From NCBI RefSeq assembly GCF_018881605.1, contig NZ_JACVPZ010000001.1:1674001-1738000 (forward strand): a stretch of DNA of 64,000 nt, in the 5' to 3' direction. Shown here in pieces: positions 9,093-19,457 of this stretch. The notes under the pieces are model-generated. The model was not told the DNA's origin. It made no database searches and saw nothing but the letters and a program-made list of their open reading frames with translations. The translations under genes were made by a program, and so were the position numbers. The stretch comes from Polynucleobacter sp. UB-Tiil-W10. Its GTDB lineage: Bacteria > Pseudomonadota > Gammaproteobacteria > Burkholderiales > Burkholderiaceae. Numbering within the stretch: the first letter of the stretch is position 1; the number at the start of each line of letters is the position of its first letter.

Positions 9093-9479
9093 TTAGCGCT
9101 GAATGAGCTCTATTTTGTAACCATCGGGATCGGTAACAAATGCGATGATGGTATCGCCGCCAGCAACTGGACCAGCTTCACGAGTAACGCTACCACCGGC
9201 AGCCTTGATGTCAGCACAAGCAATATAGGCATCGGGCACTTCAATCGCAATATGACCGTAGGCTGTTCCTATTTCGTAACTGTGAACACCATGGTTATAG
9301 GTTAGCTCAATCTCCGATTGACCATCGCCGTTGCCCTTGCCAAAGCCAACAAAGGCGAGAGAGTACCTTTGCTCAGGGCGTTCAGTTGTGCGCAATAAAT
9401 TCATACCCAAAACTTTGGTATAGAAATCAATAGACCGATTAAGGTCGCCAACGCGAAGCATAGTGTGTAGGATCATCAT
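9093..9479 (-). CDS. gloA: Lactoylglutathione lyase (glyoxalase I)
   Basis: Converts the hemithioacetal of methylglyoxal and glutathione to S-lactoylglutathione. The 128-residue protein has all four metal ligands expected from E. coli GloA: His5, Glu58 in IELTYN, His76 in YGHIAI and Glu124 in YKIELI. Two adjacent ATGs (9479 and 9476) could start it; neither has a clear Shine-Dalgarno sequence. First gene of a minus-strand group with the COG3146 and DUF1289 genes. Confidence 0.94.
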   Translation of the reverse strand: MMILHTMLRVGDLNRSIDFYTKVLGMNLLRTTERPEQRYSLAFVGFGKGNGDGQSEIELTYNHGVHSYEIGTAYGHIAIEVPDAYIACADIKAAGGSVTREAGPVAGGDTIIAFVTDPDGYKIELIQR

Positions 9480-9519
9480 GGCTTAAATATAACGCTATTT
9501 ATTTTTTCGTGTTGGGATG

Positions 9520-9544
9520 AAAAACCCCGGTATTTAACCGGGGC
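9520..9544 (-). terminator. Intrinsic terminator of the ETF-QO gene
   Basis: Seven-bp stem (CCCCGGT with ACCGGGG) and a 5-nt loop; read on the minus strand it is followed by five T residues. Placed just after the stop of the gene at 9563-11233. Confidence 0.88.
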
Positions 9545-9562
9545 TCTAGGTGTTTACTTTGC

Positions 9563-11233
9563 TTACATCGATGCGTAGTTGGGGCCACCACCACCTTCTG
9601 GAGTTACCCAGACGATATTTTGAGTTGGATCCTTGATATCACATGTTTTGCAATGCACGCAGTTTTGTGAATTGATTTGCAAACGAGGCTTGCCATCGGT
9701 TTCAACATACTCATATACACCTGCCGGGCAATAGCGTTGCTCTGGCCCTGCATAGGTTTTGAGGTTGATGTCCACCGGCACAGAACTATTCTTTAGGGTC
9801 AAGTGAATTGGCTGATTCTCGGCGTGGTTAGTATTTGAGATAAACACGGAGGAAAGGCGATCAAATGTGATCTTGCCATCTGGTTTTGGATAATCAATTG
9901 GCTGATGTTGTGCTGCCGGCTCTAAGCATTCGTGATCGGCGTGCTTCAAATGTACCGTCCATGGCATATTGCCACCCAACAGTTTTTGCTCAAGTCCAAC
10001 CATCAAGGTGCCAAGGTGGAGCCCCTTCGACATCCATGGCTTGAAGTTGCGCGCTTGATTCAGTTCAGTGTGCAACCAACTGTTTTGGAATGCAGTGGGG
10101 TATGCGGATAAAACATCCTCAGAGCGATTCTCATTAATGGCCGCTACTGCTGCTTCAGCAGCAAGCATGCCAGTCTTAATTGCTGCATGGCTTCCCTTGA
10201 TGCGTGAGGCGTTGAGGAAGCCAGCATCACAACCAATGAGTGCGCCACCCGGGAATACCGTTTTAGGCAGGCTGTTTAAACCACCGGCTGTAAGTGCACG
10301 TGCGCCATAAGAAATTCGTTTACCGCCTTCAAATGTTTCGCGAATCTTGGGATGTAATTTGTAGCGTTGGAATTCTTCAAAAGGAGAGAGGTAGGGGTTC
10401 TTATAAGAAAGTCCAACTACTAAGCCAACGGCTACCTTGTTGTCGCCCAAGTGATAGAGGAATGAGCCACCATAGGTGTCACTCTCCAGTGGCCAGCCCG
10501 CAGTATGAACAACTAGACCAGGCTTGCTCTTAGAGGGTTCTACCTCCCACAACTCTTTAATGCCGATGCCATAGCTTTGTGGATCCGCATCTTTATCTAA
10601 GGCGAACTTGGCAATGATTTGTTTGCCTAGATGACCGCGTGAACCTTCAGCAAAGAGGGTGTACTTGCCGCGCAATTCCATGCCAAGCTGAAATTGGTCA
10701 GTTGGATTACCTTCCTTGTCCAAGCCCATTGAGCCGGTGATGACCCCACAAACGGCACCTTGCTCGTTATAAAGAATTTCTGCTGCTGGAAAGCCTGGGA
10801 AAATTTCAACACCGAGGCTCTCTGCTTGTTGCCCGAGCCAACGCGTCACATTAGCAAGGCTAACAATATAGTTGCCTTCATTTTTAAAGCAGTGTGGCAG
10901 CATCCAGTTTGGAACTTGATATGAGTTATCGCTGGTCAAAAATAAAAATTGATCTTGCGTTACAGGGGTATCGAGAGGGGCGCCCAGCTCTTTCCAATCA
11001 GGAAATAATTCAGTAAGTGCCTTTGAATCCATGACTGCACCGGAAAGAATGTGGGCTCCGATTTCTGAGCCCTTTTCCAGTACGCAAACGCTGATCTCTT
11101 TTCCAGAGGCGTTGGCTAATTGCTTGGCTTTTATAGCGGCTGACAATCCTGCAGGGCCACCACCGACAATGACTAGGTCGTAGTCCATAGAGTCTCTGGG
11201 ACCAAATTGCTCTACTAACTCTGCAGAATTCAT
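9563..11233 (-). CDS. Electron transfer flavoprotein-ubiquinone oxidoreductase
   Basis: Membrane-associated FAD/4Fe-4S enzyme that takes electrons from ETF, reduced by acyl-CoA dehydrogenases, and passes them to ubiquinone. N-terminal dinucleotide fold VIVGGGPAGLSAA near residue 21; GALIGCDAGFLNASRIKGSH in the middle; C-terminal ferredoxin-like region beginning YCPAGVYEY with the cluster cysteines in NCVHCKTCDIKDP. At 556 residues it has the usual length. It works downstream of GcdH encoded at 3885-5069. A GGAG Shine-Dalgarno sequence lies before the start; its own terminator follows. Confidence 0.94.
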   Translation of the reverse strand: MNSAELVEQFGPRDSMDYDLVIVGGGPAGLSAAIKAKQLANASGKEISVCVLEKGSEIGAHILSGAVMDSKALTELFPDWKELGAPLDTPVTQDQFLFLTSDNSYQVPNWMLPHCFKNEGNYIVSLANVTRWLGQQAESLGVEIFPGFPAAEILYNEQGAVCGVITGSMGLDKEGNPTDQFQLGMELRGKYTLFAEGSRGHLGKQIIAKFALDKDADPQSYGIGIKELWEVEPSKSKPGLVVHTAGWPLESDTYGGSFLYHLGDNKVAVGLVVGLSYKNPYLSPFEEFQRYKLHPKIRETFEGGKRISYGARALTAGGLNSLPKTVFPGGALIGCDAGFLNASRIKGSHAAIKTGMLAAEAAVAAINENRSEDVLSAYPTAFQNSWLHTELNQARNFKPWMSKGLHLGTLMVGLEQKLLGGNMPWTVHLKHADHECLEPAAQHQPIDYPKPDGKITFDRLSSVFISNTNHAENQPIHLTLKNSSVPVDINLKTYAGPEQRYCPAGVYEYVETDGKPRLQINSQNCVHCKTCDIKDPTQNIVWVTPEGGGGPNYASM

Positions 11234-11392
11234 TCAATTTCTCCGAAATTTCTTTAAAAATAAGGCATTTAAGCCCTAATAGTTTAGTTCTAACTGGCAA
11301 AAACCGATTTAGTGCTTAGAGCGCCTGGTACGGAGCGTCTGAAGCGTTATGATTGCTTTTTTACCTTTTTTGGCAATATTAGGACAAAAGTT

Positions 11393-12094
11393 ATGAATAA
11401 AACTTACCCATCGGCAGTAGATGCCCTGCGGGACGTATTAAAAGATGGACAAAAATTGGCTGTTGGCGGTTTTGGTCTTTGTGGCATTCCTGAGGCTTTA
11501 ATCCAGGCAGTGAAGGATTTGGGTGCTCAGAACCTCACAGCGATTGCAAATAACGCTGGCGTTGATGGATTCGGTTTGGGTTTATTGCTCAATTCGCGTC
11601 AAGTCAAAAAGATGGTTGCCTCCTATGTAGGTGAAAACAAAGAATTCGAGCGTCAGTACTTGGCAGGTGAGTTGGAGTTGGAATTCACGCCACAAGGTAC
11701 TTTGGCTGAAAAATTACGCGCTGGTGGTTGCGGTATTCCCGCTTTCTATACCAAAACAGGTGTTGGTACTTTGGTTGCTGAAGGTAAAGAAGAAAAAGAA
11801 TTTGATGGTGAGAGATACATCATGGAGCGTTCAATCATTTCTGATATCTCTCTAGTAAAAGCATGGAAAGCCGATAAATCAGGAAACTTAGTCTATCGCT
11901 ACACAGCGCGAAACTTCAACCCGGTTGTTGCAATGGCCGGCAAGATTACGATCGCTGAAGTGGAGGAGATTGTCGAGAATGGTCAATTAGATCCCGATCA
12001 GATTCATACTCCTGGCATCTATGTCCACCGCCTTGTTGTCAACGCCACTCCAGAGAAGCGGATTGAGCAACGCACATTGACACCAAACGCTTAA
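11393..12094 (+). CDS. scoA: 3-oxoacid (succinyl-CoA:acetoacetate) CoA-transferase subunit A
   Basis: Alpha subunit of a family I CoA-transferase that activates 3-keto acids such as acetoacetate using succinyl-CoA. The glycine-rich loop [13 protein letters not shown] near residue 25 and the long [24 protein letters not shown] block are characteristic. The frame is open back to 11312, but ATG 11393 with AGGA upstream gives the standard start ([12 protein letters not shown]) and 233 residues. The beta subunit follows after 32 nt. Confidence 0.92.
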   Translation: MNKTYPSAVDALRDVLKDGQKLAVGGFGLCGIPEALIQAVKDLGAQNLTAIANNAGVDGFGLGLLLNSRQVKKMVASYVGENKEFERQYLAGELELEFTPQGTLAEKLRAGGCGIPAFYTKTGVGTLVAEGKEEKEFDGERYIMERSIISDISLVKAWKADKSGNLVYRYTARNFNPVVAMAGKITIAEVEEIVENGQLDPDQIHTPGIYVHRLVVNATPEKRIEQRTLTPNA

Positions 12095-12126
12095 TTACCC
12101 AGAACAGAATATTTAGGAAGATTGAT

Positions 12127-12777
12127 ATGCCTTGGACTAGAGATGAAATGGCGGCACGTGCTGCTAAAGAACTAAAAGACGGTTACTACGTAAACTTAGG
12201 CATTGGTATGCCAACCTTAGTGGCCAATCACGTGCCGAAAGATATGGAAGTATGGCTTCAGTCAGAGAATGGCTTGTTGGGTATTGGACCATTTCCGACT
12301 GAGAAGACGATTGATGCAGATTTAATTAATGCCGGCAAACAAACGGTAACAACATTACCTGGGTCTTCTATTTTCTCTTCTGCAGATTCCTTTGGAATGA
12401 TTCGCGGCGGCAAGATTAATATTGCCATTCTTGGTGCGATGCAAGTGAGCGAACATGGCGACCTGGCTAACTGGATGATCCCAGGAAAAATGGTCAAGGG
12501 CATGGGCGGGGCAATGGACTTGGTAGCCGGCGTAAAACATGTCGTCGTCTTGATGGAGCACGTTGCTAAAAAGAAAGATGGCACAGAAGAGCTCAAGATT
12601 CTGCCTAAATGCACACTACCATTAACCGGTGTGGGCGTGATTAGCCAAATCATTACTGATCTTTGTGTTTTGGATATCACCCGTTCTGGCTTGAACTTGA
12701 TTGAATTAGCCCCTGGTGTGACTAAAGAGGAAGTCATCGCTAAAACGGGCGCCCCTGTTGATACAACGGGTTTCTAG
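12127..12777 (+). CDS. scoB: 3-oxoacid CoA-transferase subunit B
   Basis: Beta subunit, 216 residues, bearing the catalytic glutamate (Glu47 in QSENGLLG) that carries CoA during transfer. [19 protein letters not shown] is a further family hallmark. A clear GGAAG Shine-Dalgarno sequence precedes the ATG. With scoA it links ketone-body or branched-chain breakdown to the TCA cycle; ETF-QO is encoded divergently. Confidence 0.93.
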   Translation: MPWTRDEMAARAAKELKDGYYVNLGIGMPTLVANHVPKDMEVWLQSENGLLGIGPFPTEKTIDADLINAGKQTVTTLPGSSIFSSADSFGMIRGGKINIAILGAMQVSEHGDLANWMIPGKMVKGMGGAMDLVAGVKHVVVLMEHVAKKKDGTEELKILPKCTLPLTGVGVISQIITDLCVLDITRSGLNLIELAPGVTKEEVIAKTGAPVDTTGF

Positions 12778-12812
12778 TTAGCGGCGCTATTTAATGGAAT
12801 AATGGGTTCACT

Positions 12813-14681
12813 ATGTCGGGTTCCCATCATTTCCCTTTTCAGCAAGCAAAAGCCCGGACTCAGTCTGAGGCAGACCCATCCTTGCATGCTCACAAAAAAG
12901 GGGATGCAAAGCATTCTCATAGCAAGCAAGTTTCCAATCAAAACCTTCTCTTAATTGCCCTAGTTTTAACGCTAGGCTTTTCTGGGGTAGAAGGTGCTGC
13001 AGCCTATTTTGCTAATTCATTAGCGCTAATCTCTGATGCCGGCCATATGGTTACCGATGCGGCAGCGTTAGGTCTTGCTCTGTTGGCGCAAATCATTTCC
13101 CGTCGTCCGCCATCCCCAAAACACTCATTTGGTTTTGGACGTGCTGAAGCTCTAGCTGCTTTTGTCAATAGCATTGCGATGCTGGGTTTGGTTGTATGGA
13201 TTGTGGTTGAGGCAATTAGTCGTTTCTATGATCCGCACAAAGTAGATGGCTTAACAGTAACGGTAGTTGCTGCTATCGGCTTGGCGATGAATATCGTTGT
13301 CGCATGGGTGCTATCGCGCGATAAAAAAAGCGTCAATACTCGCGCTGCTCTCGTGCATGTGATGGGCGATTTACTGGGATCGGTTGCGGCTTTAATTGCT
13401 GGTGTGGTAATTCAGTTAACCGGTTGGATGCCAATCGATGCAATCCTCTCTATTTTGGTTTCACTCTTGATTCTGAAATCCACCATTTCTATTCTTCACG
13501 AGTCCTATCACTTCTTAATGGAGGGAGTACCCCTTCATATTGACTACTTGCAAGTGGGTACTGATTTAAGAAATATTCCAGGTGTACTGGCGGTACATGA
13601 TCTGCATGTGTGGGAGATGACCCCTAGTTTTCCAGCCTTGATTGGCCATATAGAAATTGCTGATATGCAAGAGTGGCCAGAGATTATGTCCAGAATTAAT
13701 ACGATGTTGCTCGATCAGCACGGCATTGATCATGTCACATTACAGCCTGAAGAATTCGGTGGTGTAGAAGAGCATACGCATGATGAAGACATGCATGATG
13801 ATGTGCATGCTGCGCCAGTTATTCATCAGGGTGACACGTTCTATGTTGAATGTACTAGCGGCGATGCAACGCATCGTATGGCCTACCACGCCTGGGGAAA
13901 TCCAGCGAACCGAAAAGTATTGCTTTGCGTTCATGGTTTAACAAGGCGGGGTAGCGACTTTAAAACTCTGGCTGAGGCGATGAGTAAAGATTATTACGTG
14001 GTTTGCCCGGATGTCGTTGGCAGGGGCGACTCAGATCGCCTGTCCAACCCCATGTTGTATGCTGTGCCACAGTATGTTGCCGATATTGCTACGCTGGTTA
14101 AGAGACTAGGTGTTTCACAAGTAGATTGGTTGGGTACATCTATGGGTGGTTTGATTGGCATGGTGTATGCCGCAATGCCGAACTCGCCTATTCGTAGGAT
14201 GTTAATTAATGATGTTGGACCCAAGATTGAGCCTGAAGCATTGAAGCGTTTGGGTTCATATGTAGGTCAGTCATTTGTATTTGATGATCGCGCTGACGCG
14301 CTCAATCGCTTGAATGAAATCTGCGCCACCTTTGGCGAGCACACACCAGAAGAGTGGGAGATTTATAACGGCCCCATGTTGGTCCAAAAAGATGACAAAT
14401 GGATCATGCATTACGACCCCGATATTTCTGTGCCATTTGCATCAGTGAATCCTATTATGGCTAAAGCGGGTGAGATGGCGATGTGGCATGCATTTAAGCA
14501 AATTCATATTCCAATGCTGATCGTGCGTGGCGGAACTTCAGACTTGCTTTCTGCGGCTACTGTTGCACAGATGTGCAAAGTGAATCCTTATGCTCGGAGT
14601 ATTGAAATTCCTAATGTTGGTCATGCACCTGCATTTGTAAAGCCAGAACAAATTGCTCTAGCAAAAGAGTTTTTTAGTTAA
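12813..14681 (+). CDS. Fusion: CDF zinc transporter plus alpha/beta hydrolase
   Basis: One uninterrupted 622-residue frame joins two unrelated proteins. Residues 1-315 are a cation diffusion facilitator of the ZitB/CzcD type: His-rich N-terminus, six membrane helices, and the zinc-site pairs H78xxxD82 (GHMVTD) in TM2 and H182xxxD186 (HVMGD) in TM5, then the cytosolic ferredoxin-like domain. A His/Asp-rich linker (about 318-340) leads to an alpha/beta hydrolase (about 342-622) with nucleophile Ser443 in GTSMGG, acid Asp577 and His604 in NVGHAP. Both halves look intact. The linker could bind zinc, or contain an internal start making the hydrolase separately. Hydrolase substrate unknown. relA follows within 17 nt. 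Confidence 0.88.
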   Translation: MSGSHHFPFQQAKARTQSEADPSLHAHKKGDAKHSHSKQVSNQNLLLIALVLTLGFSGVEGAAAYFANSLALISDAGHMVTDAAALGLALLAQIISRRPPSPKHSFGFGRAEALAAFVNSIAMLGLVVWIVVEAISRFYDPHKVDGLTVTVVAAIGLAMNIVVAWVLSRDKKSVNTRAALVHVMGDLLGSVAALIAGVVIQLTGWMPIDAILSILVSLLILKSTISILHESYHFLMEGVPLHIDYLQVGTDLRNIPGVLAVHDLHVWEMTPSFPALIGHIEIADMQEWPEIMSRINTMLLDQHGIDHVTLQPEEFGGVEEHTHDEDMHDDVHAAPVIHQGDTFYVECTSGDATHRMAYHAWGNPANRKVLLCVHGLTRRGSDFKTLAEAMSKDYYVVCPDVVGRGDSDRLSNPMLYAVPQYVADIATLVKRLGVSQVDWLGTSMGGLIGMVYAAMPNSPIRRMLINDVGPKIEPEALKRLGSYVGQSFVFDDRADALNRLNEICATFGEHTPEEWEIYNGPMLVQKDDKWIMHYDPDISVPFASVNPIMAKAGEMAMWHAFKQIHIPMLIVRGGTSDLLSAATVAQMCKVNPYARSIEIPNVGHAPAFVKPEQIALAKEFFS

Positions 14682-14697
14682 TCATCCTTAGTTGCCT

Positions 14698-16731
14698 ATG
14701 GCAAATGCTTCCCCCCAATCAGAAAAAGTAGCGCTATTTCAAGATGCCTGGTATGGCGAGCCGGCAGAGCTTCATTCGGCTGGTATTTTGCAAATATTGC
14801 AAGCCCTTAATCTGGATGAGGCGACGTTAACTGCAGCAAGCAATATTGCTCGCACCCATGGTAAAGAAGCGTTGATCAAACTCATTGGTGAGGAGCCTGC
14901 CAAGTTACTCATTGGTTATCGTGGCTTACGTCAAGCGCAAGCAAAGTTGCTGCGTGACGATGGTGGCTTAAGTGTCACGGGTCAAGAAGAAATGTTGCGC
15001 AAAATGCTATTAGCATTTGGCGATGATTTGCGGGTGGTTCTTATCTATCTCGCATCTCGCTTACAGACCTTGCGCTGGATAACTCAAGAAAAGATCGAGA
15101 TGCCCACTGCCTGGGCCCAAGAAATTCTGAATATCGATGCCTCATTGGCTAATCGATTGGGTATTTGGCAGATGAAGTGGGAGATGGAAGACTTGGCCTT
15201 TCGCGCACTATCGCCGCAGATTTATCGCGATATTGCCAAGATGTTGGATGCGAAGCGGATTGAGCGCCAATCATTTATCGATCAAATTGTTTTGCAATTG
15301 CAAGAGGAGTTGATAGCGGCGCAGATTGAAGGGGAAGTGCTCGGAAGGCCAAAACATATCTATAGCATCTGGAAAAAGATGGAAGGCAAATCCTTGGACT
15401 TTGCCAATCTGTATGACGTCAGAGCATTTCGGGTATTGGTGGAAGATGTCAAATCTTGTTACGCCGTACTCGGTATCGTGCATAACGTTTGGCAGCCGGT
15501 ACCAAGAGAGTTTGACGATTACATAGCGCGTCCCAAGCCGAACGGATATCAATCACTTCATACAGTAGTGATGAATGAAGATGGCACAGCGTTTGAAATT
15601 CAGGTACGCACTCAAGAGATGCATCAGCAAGCTGAGTATGGTTTAGCTGCGCATTGGCGCTATAAAGAGGGCGCTTATGCTGGTATGGCAACGCCGCCCA
15701 ATCCCGCAAAGACCAACAAGCCCAGCATCAATCATCAACCAGGAACCCATAGCGCAGAAGTTGCCTATGAAAGGCAGATTGCTTGGGCCCGCCAGCTCAT
15801 CTCTTGGAAAGAGGATGCTTGGGAGCAACTCAAGCACCATGAGATTGATGATCATATTTATGTTCTTACCCCTTTAGGAAAAGTAATCTCTCTAGAGAAG
15901 GGTTCAACACCAATTGATTTTGCGTATGCAGTGCATACCAATCTAGGCCATCGCTGCAGAGGTGCTCGTGTCGATGGTGCAATGGTGCCGCTAGAGACTG
16001 CGTTGAAGAATGGTCAGACCATCGAGATCATTGCCGTTAAACACGGTGGTCCATCAAGGGATTGGATTAGTCCCGATAAAAACTATGTCCGCTCACAAAG
16101 AGCGCGCCAAAGAGTGCGTGCTTGGTTTAACGCATTAGATGATGAAGAGACTGGGCAATCCTCTAAATCGGTGGATAGCAAGCCTGAGGTCCACTCAGAT
16201 AGCAAGCTTGCTCCAACTCAACCTGAAATCGTCTTGCGTCATAGCAGTCATAAAGCAGGTCGGGGTGGCGATGTCTTGGTAGTTGGGGTCGATTCATTGC
16301 TAACGCAGTTGGCACGTTGCTGCCGACCAGTTCCACCGGACGCGATTGCAGGATTTGTGACTCAAGGCAGGGGGGTTTCGATCCATCGTCGTTCTTGCAA
16401 AACATTTAGAGGTCTTCTCGATAGAGCGCCAGAGCGGGTGATACAAACAGCTTGGACCGCTTCTGCTGCTGATCCGGTAGTTAATCAAGAGCAAAAACGG
16501 GTGTTTCCGGCAGATTTGGTGGTGACAGGCCTAGATCGACCCGAGTTAATGCGGGAGCTCTTTGAGATTCTCACTAGGCAAGGTGTTCATGTGATTGATT
16601 TGCGTAAATCCGCCAAAAAAGGTCTTGCCCAGATCCTTTTAACGATTGAAGTAAAGGATTCGGAAGTGCTCCGACTGGTTCAAAACAGCCTAGAAGAGGT
16701 CAAAGGGGTCACCCAAGTACGCCGCCGGTGA
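14698..16731 (+). CDS. relA: GTP pyrophosphokinase, monofunctional RelA type
   Basis: Makes (p)ppGpp on stalled ribosomes. About 677 residues: inactive N-terminal HD-like domain (the metal-binding HD motif of SpoT is absent; the region reads ARTHGKEAL), synthetase domain with YDVRAFRVLV and the EFDD motif (near residue 270) characteristic of synthetase-only RelA, TGS domain (DHIYVLTPLGKV), conserved-cysteine region (ARCCRPVPPD) and C-terminal ACT domain. ATG 14698 is preferred over TTG 14692. A bifunctional SpoT must be encoded elsewhere to hydrolyse the alarmone. Followed by tRNA-Val after 18 nt. Confidence 0.92.
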   Translation: MANASPQSEKVALFQDAWYGEPAELHSAGILQILQALNLDEATLTAASNIARTHGKEALIKLIGEEPAKLLIGYRGLRQAQAKLLRDDGGLSVTGQEEMLRKMLLAFGDDLRVVLIYLASRLQTLRWITQEKIEMPTAWAQEILNIDASLANRLGIWQMKWEMEDLAFRALSPQIYRDIAKMLDAKRIERQSFIDQIVLQLQEELIAAQIEGEVLGRPKHIYSIWKKMEGKSLDFANLYDVRAFRVLVEDVKSCYAVLGIVHNVWQPVPREFDDYIARPKPNGYQSLHTVVMNEDGTAFEIQVRTQEMHQQAEYGLAAHWRYKEGAYAGMATPPNPAKTNKPSINHQPGTHSAEVAYERQIAWARQLISWKEDAWEQLKHHEIDDHIYVLTPLGKVISLEKGSTPIDFAYAVHTNLGHRCRGARVDGAMVPLETALKNGQTIEIIAVKHGGPSRDWISPDKNYVRSQRARQRVRAWFNALDDEETGQSSKSVDSKPEVHSDSKLAPTQPEIVLRHSSHKAGRGGDVLVVGVDSLLTQLARCCRPVPPDAIAGFVTQGRGVSIHRRSCKTFRGLLDRAPERVIQTAWTASAADPVVNQEQKRVFPADLVVTGLDRPELMRELFEILTRQGVHVIDLRKSAKKGLAQILLTIEVKDSEVLRLVQNSLEEVKGVTQVRRR

Positions 16732-16749
16732 TAAACTCTATGGCTGTAT

Positions 16750-16826
16750 AGGCTCGTAGCTCAGCTGGTTAGAGCACCACCTTGACATGGTGGGGGTCGT
16801 TGGTTCGAGTCCAATCGAGCCTACCA
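16750..16826 (+). tRNA. tRNA-Val (anticodon GAC)
   Basis: Complete 77-nt cloverleaf: acceptor AGGCTCG/CGAGCCT, D arm, anticodon stem CCACC/GGTGG with loop TTGACAT giving GAC, T arm with TTCGAGT, and encoded CCA. Lies between relA and thrS. Confidence 0.97.
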
Positions 16827-16883
16827 ACGAATAAGACCCAAAAGAAGTGCCGAAGTATTTGTCGTATGAATGCGGGCTTCAAA

Positions 16884-16921
16884 GAGGCGCGGATGCCCAA
16901 AAGCTACCGCGCTTTCTTTTT
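16884..16921 (+). terminator. Intrinsic terminator or attenuator between tRNA-Val and thrS
   Basis: GCGCGG (16887-16892) pairs with CCGCGC (16907-16912), extended by three weaker pairs, then TTTCTTTTT. It can end the relA/tRNA transcript or attenuate thrS, whose start is about 50 nt downstream. No T-box or other tRNA-sensing fold was recognised in the 16827-16967 gap. Confidence 0.65.
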
Positions 16922-16967
16922 GGGAAAGATGTCAGAAATGAAGTTCAGTAAATAAAATGGGGTCATC

Positions 16968-18890
16968 ATGCTTGTAGTTACTCTGCCCGATGGATCAAAA
17001 CGTGAGTTTGAGGCACCAGTTCGCGTAGCGGATGTTGCGCAAAGTATCGGTAGCGGTCTTGCAAAAGCTGCTTTAGGCGGCATCGTAGACGGCAAGATGG
17101 TCGACACCAGTTTTGTAATTGATAAAGATAGTCAGTTAGCCATCATTACCGATAAGAGTCCAGAGGCGCTCGAGATTGTTCGTCACTCCACCGCCCACTT
17201 ATTAGCGTACGCTGTTAAAGAATTATTTCCTGAGGCGCAAGTCACGATTGGCCCAGTGATCGAGAATGGTTTTTACTATGACTTCTCTTATCACCGTCCA
17301 TTTACTCCGGATGACTTGGTTGCTTTAGAAAAGAAAATGACCGAGCTCGCTAAAAAAGATGAGCCAGTAACTCGCACTGTGATGCCGCGCGACGACGCTG
17401 TTGAGTTTTTCAAGAAGCAAGGTGAAAACTACAAAGCAGAATTGATTGCTAGCATTCCGCAAGGTGAGGATGTTTCCTTATATGCCGAAGGTAAGTTCAC
17501 CGACTTGTGCCGCGGTCCACACGTGCCTTCTACAGGCAAGCTCAAGGTATTTAAGCTGATGAAGCTTGCTGGTGCTTACTGGCGTGGCGATAGCAAGAAT
17601 GAGATGTTGCAGCGGATTTACGGCACAGCATGGCTTCGTAAAGAAGATCAAGATGCTTACTTGCATATGCTCGAAGAATCCGAGAAGCGTGATCATCGTC
17701 GCCTCGGCAAGCAACTGGATTTATTTCATTTTCAAGAAGAAGCGCCAGGCTTAATCTTTTGGCATCCAAAAGGTTGGTCAATCTGGCAAGAAGTTGAGCA
17801 ATACATGCGTCGCGTGTATCAGCAAGAGGGCTATCAAGAAGTAAAGGCTCCGCAGATTTTGGATCGCGGTCTTTGGGAAAAATCGGGTCACTGGGAAAAC
17901 TATAAAGAAAATATGTTCACGACGGAGTCGGAGAATCGCGCTTACGCATTAAAGCCGATGAACTGTCCTGGGCACGTACAAATTTATAACTCTGGCTTGC
18001 ATAGCTATCGTGAATTACCGTTGCGCTTTGGTGAGTTTGGTCAGTGTCATCGCAATGAACCATCGGGCGCGTTGCATGGCTTGATGCGTGTGCGTGGATT
18101 TACACAAGACGATGGACATATATTCTGTACTGAAGATCAAATTCAGTCAGAGGTTGCCGCGTTCGATAAAGCAGTACGCGCCGTGTATCAAGATTTTGGT
18201 TTTACTGAAGTTGCTGTAAAGCTAGCCTTACGTCCTGCGAAGCGTGTTGGCGATGATGCAATTTGGGATAAAGCAGAAGAAGCCCTTCGTGGCGCTCTTA
18301 AGGCTTCGGGCCAAGAGTGGGAAGAATTACCAGGTGAGGGCGCTTTTTATGGTCCGAAGATCGAATATCACCTTAAAGACTCCATTGGACGTACTTGGCA
18401 GTGCGGCACGATTCAGGTGGATTTCTCGATGCCGGCCCGTTTGGGTGCCGAATATGTAGCAGAAGACAACACACGTAAGACTCCAGTCATGCTTCATAGA
18501 GCAATTGTGGGCTCTTTAGAGCGTTTTATCGGCATTTTGATCGAAAATCACGCTGGAAACATGCCGGTTTGGCTAGCCCCAACCCAGGCTGTAGTCCTTA
18601 ATATCTCCGGAAATTCTGCTGCATATGCACAACAAGTGCAGCAATTGCTGAAAAAACAAGGGTTTAGAGTCGAATCCGATTTGCGGAACGAGAAAATTAC
18701 GTATAAAATACGCGAGCACGCATTACAGAAGATCCCATTTTTGCTAGTTGTAGGGGATAAAGAATCTGAAAGTAATACGGTGGCCGTTCGTGCCCGTGGC
18801 GGAGTTGATTTAGGTGTAATGCCTCTTGATGCTTTCGTTGCCCGACTCCAGCAGGATATATCCCACAAAGTCGGACCCGAGCTTAGCTAG
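16968..18890 (+). CDS. thrS: Threonyl-tRNA synthetase
   Basis: Class II synthetase of 640 residues, the full bacterial length: TGS domain (1-62), editing domain with [16 protein letters not shown] where the HxxxH metal site begins, catalytic core with MNCPGH and the [15 protein letters not shown] block, and C-terminal anticodon-binding domain. First gene of the translation cluster continuing with infC. Confidence 0.97.
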   Translation: MLVVTLPDGSKREFEAPVRVADVAQSIGSGLAKAALGGIVDGKMVDTSFVIDKDSQLAIITDKSPEALEIVRHSTAHLLAYAVKELFPEAQVTIGPVIENGFYYDFSYHRPFTPDDLVALEKKMTELAKKDEPVTRTVMPRDDAVEFFKKQGENYKAELIASIPQGEDVSLYAEGKFTDLCRGPHVPSTGKLKVFKLMKLAGAYWRGDSKNEMLQRIYGTAWLRKEDQDAYLHMLEESEKRDHRRLGKQLDLFHFQEEAPGLIFWHPKGWSIWQEVEQYMRRVYQQEGYQEVKAPQILDRGLWEKSGHWENYKENMFTTESENRAYALKPMNCPGHVQIYNSGLHSYRELPLRFGEFGQCHRNEPSGALHGLMRVRGFTQDDGHIFCTEDQIQSEVAAFDKAVRAVYQDFGFTEVAVKLALRPAKRVGDDAIWDKAEEALRGALKASGQEWEELPGEGAFYGPKIEYHLKDSIGRTWQCGTIQVDFSMPARLGAEYVAEDNTRKTPVMLHRAIVGSLERFIGILIENHAGNMPVWLAPTQAVVLNISGNSAAYAQQVQQLLKKQGFRVESDLRNEKITYKIREHALQKIPFLLVVGDKESESNTVAVRARGGVDLGVMPLDAFVARLQQDISHKVGPELS

Positions 18891-18932
18891 GGTTAGAACG
18901 GTTTTTATTGTTTTTTTAAAGGAATTAAGAAG

Positions 18933-19457
18933 ATCGCTACTGAAAAATTGCAGCGCATTAACCGGGAAATTACTGCTCCTGAAGTGCGTTTGATTGGAAT
19001 GGATGGAGAGCCCATCGGTGTAGTTAAGTTGAGTGAAGCCTTGGCTTTAGCAGAAGAGAAAGAGACCGATTTGGTTGAAATTGCTCCGACGGCTGTGCCA
19101 CCAGTAGTCCGCATCATGGACTTCGGCAAATTCAAGTACCAAGAAGCTAAGCGGATGCATGAAGCGAAGCTGAAGCAAAAAGTAATTCAGGTGAAGGAAG
19201 TGAAATTCCGCCCTGGTACTGATGACGGTGACTACGGTGTGAAGCTACGCAATCTAATCCGCTTTTTGGAAGATGGCGATAAGACAAAGATTACGCTGCG
19301 GTTTCGGGGTCGTGAAATGGCCCACCAAGAAATCGGAGTCAGAATGTTGGAGCGTTTGAAGTTGGACCTCGTTGAATTTGGCCAAGTCGAACAGTTTCCA
19401 AAAATGGAAGGCCGCCAGATGGTGATGGTATTGGCCCCCATTCGTAAGGCTAAGTAA
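18933..19457 (+). CDS. infC: Translation initiation factor IF-3
   Basis: Binds the 30S subunit and enforces start-codon fidelity. The N-terminal domain ([14 protein letters not shown]) and C-terminal domain are complete; 174 residues. The start is taken as the rare codon ATC at 18933: it gives the conserved N-terminus [10 protein letters not shown] and sits 9 nt after an AAAGGA Shine-Dalgarno sequence. infC in other bacteria starts with ATT or ATC so that IF-3 represses its own translation, and that control is inferred here. TTG 18948 is an alternative but cuts conserved residues and has poor spacing. Confidence 0.9.
   Translation: MATEKLQRINREITAPEVRLIGMDGEPIGVVKLSEALALAEEKETDLVEIAPTAVPPVVRIMDFGKFKYQEAKRMHEAKLKQKVIQVKEVKFRPGTDDGDYGVKLRNLIRFLEDGDKTKITLRFRGREMAHQEIGVRMLERLKLDLVEFGQVEQFPKMEGRQMVMVLAPIRKAK

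Noticed and set aside
12258..12737. 159-codon minus-strand frame inside scoB
   Set aside because: It is a shadow of the CoA-transferase gene; the plus strand has the catalytic Glu motif and operon context.
16827..16967. T-box or other tRNA-sensing leader before thrS
   Set aside because: No T-box sequence or specifier-type fold was found; the only structure is a simple terminator-like hairpin.
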